From assembly GCA_937960795.1 (NCBI GenBank), contig CALGPA010000075.1, positions 1 through 6,451 on the forward strand: DNA of 6,451 nt. The letters run 5' to 3'. This document shows, one piece after another, positions 1 to 3,500 of this stretch (the first letter of the stretch is position 1; each line of letters starts with the position of its first letter). Both the position numbers and the translations under genes were made by a program. The DNA comes from an uncultured bacterium (GTDB taxonomy: Bacteria > Cloacimonadota > Cloacimonadia > Cloacimonadales > Cloacimonadaceae). The notes under the pieces are model-generated. The model was not told where the DNA came from. It did no database searches and worked only from the letters and a program-made list of their open reading frames with translations.

Positions 1-39
1 ATCTTGTCGCTTTTCATCCAAACTACCTAGCAGCCCCAG

Positions 40-135
40 CTTAGTCATTCCGGAACACGAAGCGAAGCGATTCGGGGTCCCCGCAAAATTGCGCAGCAGT
101 TTTGTGGGGCAAAGAAGTGTATCCGGAATCTATAG
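40..135. repeat. Palindromic repeat A1 (long branched hairpin)
   Basis: The outer arms ATTCCGGA (47-54) and TCCGGAAT (122-129) pair, and pairing continues inward as ACAC (55-58) with GTGT (117-120) across a single bulged A at 121. Inside lie a small hairpin CGAA/TTCG (63-66, 71-74) and a 10-bp hairpin (79-88 with 100-109, one G-T wobble). Flanks CTTAGTC at 40-46 and TATAG at 131-135 recur, the latter with one change, at copy A2. The general form resembles widespread GTCATTC...GAATC intergenic repeats (recalled). Confidence 0.75.
79..109. repeat. Inner hairpin of repeat A1
   Basis: CCCCGCAAAA (79-88) pairs with TTTTGTGGGG (100-109), with one G-T wobble when read on the plus strand and an 11-base loop TTGCGCAGCAG. 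Copy A2 lacks this hairpin, so it may be a module inserted into the tip of an A element. No T-tract follows on either strand, so it is not an ordinary terminator. Confidence 0.7.
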
Positions 136-147
136 AGCGAACAGCAT

Positions 148-174
148 TGGGCGGCTAATAACCGCCCCTACCTT
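148..174. repeat. Palindromic repeat B1
   Basis: The core GGGCGGCTAATAACCGCCC (149-167) has a 6-bp GGGCGG/CCGCCC stem, flanked by T and by CCTACCTT. The 27-base unit is identical to B2, which starts 31 bases later with a TTGA spacer. Confidence 0.85.
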
Positions 175-178
175 TTGA

Positions 179-205
179 TGGGCGGCTAATAACCGCCCCT
201 ACCTT
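179..205. repeat. Palindromic repeat B2 (exact copy of B1)
   Basis: It is identical to 148-174 over all 27 bases. It runs directly into repeat A2, sharing CTT at 203-205 with the A-type flank, so B and A elements are abutted head to tail here. Two copies at 31-base spacing fit local tandem duplication. Confidence 0.85.
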
Positions 206-254
206 AGTCATTCCGGAAAGTCGAACGGAGTGAGGCTTATCCGGAATCCATAGC
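203..254. repeat. Palindromic repeat A2 (short form)
   Basis: It shares CTTAGTCATTCCGGAA exactly with 40-55. Its right flank TATCCGGAATCCATAG (239-254) differs from 120-135 at one base. The stem ATTCCGGA/TCCGGAAT (210-217, 240-247) continues inward as AAGTC with GGCTT (218-222, 234-238; one T-G wobble) across a bulged A at 239, the same place as in A1. The loop is 11 bases. Confidence 0.75.
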
Positions 255-331
255 CTGTCCACGAGTTTGCACTAATTATCACGAATTGGTTGAGAGGCTT
301 TAGAGGGTTAAGAAGCATATCCCAGCTTCCT

Positions 332-343
332 GCCCAATTGGGC
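332..343. repeat. Perfect 12-base palindrome
   Basis: GCCCAATTGGGC is its own reverse complement. It lies in otherwise unassigned sequence just before GGATGCGC. It may be part of a third repeat family or a protein-binding site; nothing else in the window decides this. Confidence 0.4.
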
Positions 344-358
344 GGATGCGCTACCCTA

Positions 359-375
359 CGCGACAAGATCTCGCG
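359..375. repeat. Small hairpin, possible third repeat family
   Basis: CGCGA (359-363) pairs with TCGCG (371-375) around CAAGATC. The segment GCGACAAGAT (360-369) recurs as its reverse complement at 1-10. Both copies have GGATG a few bases before it on the same strand (344-348 on plus, 19-15 on minus). This suggests a dispersed element cut by the left edge. The evidence is short matches only. Confidence 0.35.
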
Positions 376-382
376 GCTACTA

Positions 383-413
383 GGGCGGCTAAAAGCCACC
401 CCTACATTAGTCA
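383..413. repeat. Diverged palindromic repeat B3 with an A-type flank
   Basis: GGGCGGCTAAAAGCCACCC (383-401) aligns to B1/B2 with three base differences. It is followed by CCTACATTAGTCA (401-413, sharing one base with the core), which matches the B2-to-A2 junction with one difference. Similarity stops where the ATTCCGG arm of an A element would begin, so no A hairpin follows. Confidence 0.65.
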
Positions 414-455
414 ATGTCTTCACTACCGGTCCAAATTCTATCCTTTTACAGGTTT

Positions 456-484
456 AAAAAAAGGAGCCCTCATGCGAGGGCTCC
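456..484 (-). terminator. Rho-independent terminator of the giant gene
   Basis: Read on the minus strand, a perfect 9-bp stem GGAGCCCTC/GAGGGCTCC (484-476 with 471-463) closes a GCAT tetraloop. It is followed immediately by seven T (462-456). The stem starts 25 bases beyond the stop codon. No T-tract follows the hairpin on the plus strand, so it looks unidirectional. It marks the end of the minus-strand transcript. Confidence 0.93.
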
Positions 485-509
485 ATATATGCTGAGACAA
501 GCCTAGGGC

Positions 510-3500
510 TTATTTCATCATGATCATTTTCTTGGTAGCGCTGAACTTACCGGTATTCATCTTGTAGAAGTATACACCGGATGCCACAGGGCGGTTGTTC
601 ATGTCGGTACCTTTCCATACCACGCTATGTTCGCCGGCAGCTTTGTGTTCATTTACCAGGCGATTTACCAATTGTCCCTTAAGGTTGTAGATCTCAATCG
701 AGACATCGGAAGCTTCTCTTACGCTGTAGCGGATAGTAGTTTCCGGGTTGAAAGGATTGGGATAGTTACCCTTGAGGGCGTTTGCGAAGGCAGGAGCCAC
801 GATATCTTCGTTTGATACAGATCCGCCATCAGAGTGGATGGAGAAGTTATCCAGCATAAATACGAAGGCGTCGTCTGATACGCAACGGATTGCGATATAG
901 ACTTCCTGTCCGTCATATGCAGAGAGGTCGTAGATGTATTCGGACCAGTTTGTGGGAGCTTCCACATAGTTTGCTCCGGTTACATATTGGAATCCCTGCG
1001 GGATGATCGCGGGCATGGTTGATACGCCTACGCGGAAGCGTTCGTTGCCATAGACATCGGTGAAGCTCTTTGCGTTGAACTTAATCGAGCTATTGGTTCC
1101 GAGGGTCACGCGTTCGGTGATCAGCCAGTCGTTGTTAGGAGCGTTTACAGCGGCAAAGCTTGCAGCAAACTTGTCACCTTCAAAGGCGTCCATTCCGTCG
1201 ATCGGAGGAACGGTCTGAGAAGGATTGAAGATGATGTAAGCCATAGGCGCTTCGCTTCCTGGGAAGGCGATGTCGGTGAATCCGTAGGTTGCAGATCCGT
1301 CTTGGTCGAGCAGATTCCAGTTATCGAAATCTGTGGCGAAATCAGGATGATCTTCAAAGCCGTCTGTGAAGATGGCTTCAGCGAGCTCGAGATTTACGTT
1401 TACGTCGACGGTCACGATTGCGGATTCGCCGGTGTTGTAGACAGCGCTGACGCCATATACATAGTCACCATTGGGGCGATCGTTGTCTGTATAGGTAGTA
1501 TTTTCGGGGTTTGAGATGTTAGCGATCACGGCACCATCACGATACACTTTGTAGCCCATGAGGACTGCGCGGGTGTGGTTGTTTCTGACGGGCATGATGT
1601 TTTTCAGGCTCAGTTCGCCTTCGGGGCGCACTGTGGCGTTTTCGGTGATGGAGGGCAGTTCGATAGCTTTGAGGTTCATGCCATCTACTACGAAGCCCTG
1701 GATGAGCCAGTTGTATGTGAGAGTTGCGTTCACTTGGCTGAGGGTGGTCCATCCACCGAGGTTCATCATATTTCCTTTACCTTCGATCTGCGGACCGTTG
1801 TCGCAACCGGCGGGGAATCCACCCTGGGTGTTGGCATTGTAGCCAAACCAGAGTTGCATGCCGGCAGTAATGGGCACAGGGTTGGTAAGGATGACGGTGT
1901 TCCAAGCTTCATTTTGGTGGTTTGAGACCACTTGGCTGTGTACGAGCGTGCCCGGTTGGGTGGCAGTTCCACCGGTCCAGACTTTTGCGGTGTATACAGC
2001 GTTCTGATACATGGGCACGAACTGGATCTGAGTCAGTGTTGTTCCCACGTAGTCAGCGAGATCTGTAGCATCGTAGCGGTGAGCAACGTCGAAGTTTGCG
2101 ACGCCGTCGGTTCCGATGCTGTTTCCGATGGCGGAGTTATCACTCCAGGAGATCCATTCACCTTCCAGCGGAGGCTGGGGAGAGGTCCACTCGAGAGTCA
2201 CATCGTTTCCATCGACAGTGTAGGCAAGGTCAGTGGGAGGATCGAGATCATCCACAATGATTGCCAGAGGAGCGGTGGGTACAGATTCACCGGCATCGTA
2301 GACGGCGGTCACGGAGTATTCGTAGCTGCCAAAATCGACGTCGGTATCGATGTAATCGAGGGTTTCAGGATCGTTTATGGTATCCACGAGAGCGCCATCA
2401 CGGTATACTTTGAATCCGATGAGTTCGCTTTCTCTGGTGCTGGCAATATTTACCATGCGCAGAGTAGGATTGCTCTGCATGCTGAGAGTGCCTGTCTGAG
2501 GAGCTCTGGGAGCTTCAGCGATAGGAGCAGGCATCATAGCTCTGGTGAGGTTGTGATCCAGGTAGCCTTGGATAGACCAGTTGTAGGTAAGAGTTTCATT
2601 TAGGTCAGTCAGCTGATCCCAGCCGCCCATATTGATGAAGTTACCTTTGCCTGCTACATGTGGACCGTCGTCGCAACCGGCAGGGAATCCTGCTTGGGTG
2701 TTGGATTCAAAGCCAAACCACAGTTCTTGACCTGCAGGTACAGGGATGGGAGTGGTGAGTTCGACAATGTTCCATTGACCGATGGTCGGAGAAGCGACTG
2801 CTTGAGAGTGAACCAAGCTGCTGGGGCCTGCGATGGATCCGCCGGTCCATACTTTGACGGTGTATGTGCTGTTTACTTCGTTTGGCACGAATTGCACGTG
2901 GGTCAGAGTGGAGCCCTGGTAGGGAGCCAGATCTGTGGTATCGAAGCGGTGAGCTACGTCGAATACTGCGGGTCCGTTTACGCCGATTCCGTTTCCGAGG
3001 TCAGCAGGATCGCACCATGTGATCCATTCACCTGAAGGAGGAGGTTCGGGAGCATCCCAGCTGAGATGCACATCGGTTCCTACGACGTATCCGGTGAGGT
3101 TGCTCGGAGGATAGAGATCGTCCGGAGCATCAGCGATGCCGACACCGGTCAGAGCTACAGTGTGGGTTTCACGCACGATATTGTCTTGGAGCGTGATGGT
3201 AGCATCGTGGGTTCCGGCAGCAGTCGGAGCATAGACAGCGTTGAAGCTGAAGCTTTGTCCTGCGGTCAGGTTTGCCGGCAGGGTGGGAAGGCCTGTGAGG
3301 CTCATCATGTCGCTGCCGGAGATTTGGATGGAGCTGATAGTCAGAGTGCCGTCGCCTTCGTTGGTCACGGTGAAGCTCTGAGTTTCAGAAGCATCGACTG
3401 CCACATCGCCAAAGTCATAGCTGGTGGGATCGATGGCAAATACAGGAGTTTCGATGATTGTAGCTTCTTGGATGGTGACGTTGTCGATCATGAGATCGTT

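Larger units (their letters stand above)
1..455. other. Non-coding, repeat-filled intergenic tract
   Basis: No credible gene was found. At least half of the tract is palindromic repeat: family A hairpins (47-129, 210-247), family B palindromes (149-167, 180-198, 383-401) and smaller palindromes (332-343, 359-375). The stretch 255-331 shows nothing I can name. A 71-codon minus-strand reading frame across 208-423 overlaps the repeats and looks accidental. No promoter or ribosome binding site stood out on either strand. What lies left of position 1 is unknown. Confidence 0.8.

Noticed and set aside
79..109. A second intrinsic terminator
   Set aside because: The stem is convincing, but neither strand has a T-tract after it. 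It is better read as part of repeat A1.
148..205. CRISPR array
   Set aside because: Only two exact repeats occur, with a 4-base spacer. There are no unique spacers of usual length and no cas gene in view.
40..254. Ends of an insertion sequence or integron attachment sites
   Set aside because: No transposase or integrase is in view, the arms are only about 8 bp, and no target-site duplication flanks the pair. A small palindromic repeat family explains the data better.
208..423. A 71-codon minus-strand open frame in the intergenic tract
   Set aside because: It runs through A2, B3 and the small palindromes and has no ribosome binding site. Its translation is explained by repeat DNA.
1932..2603. 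A 223-codon plus-strand open frame antisense to the tandem units
   Set aside because: Its translation has no recognisable domain, is rich in Val/Gly/Ser runs typical of reverse-frame reading, and lies wholly opposite well-supported coding sequence. The codon bias and internal duplication of the real gene explain its length.
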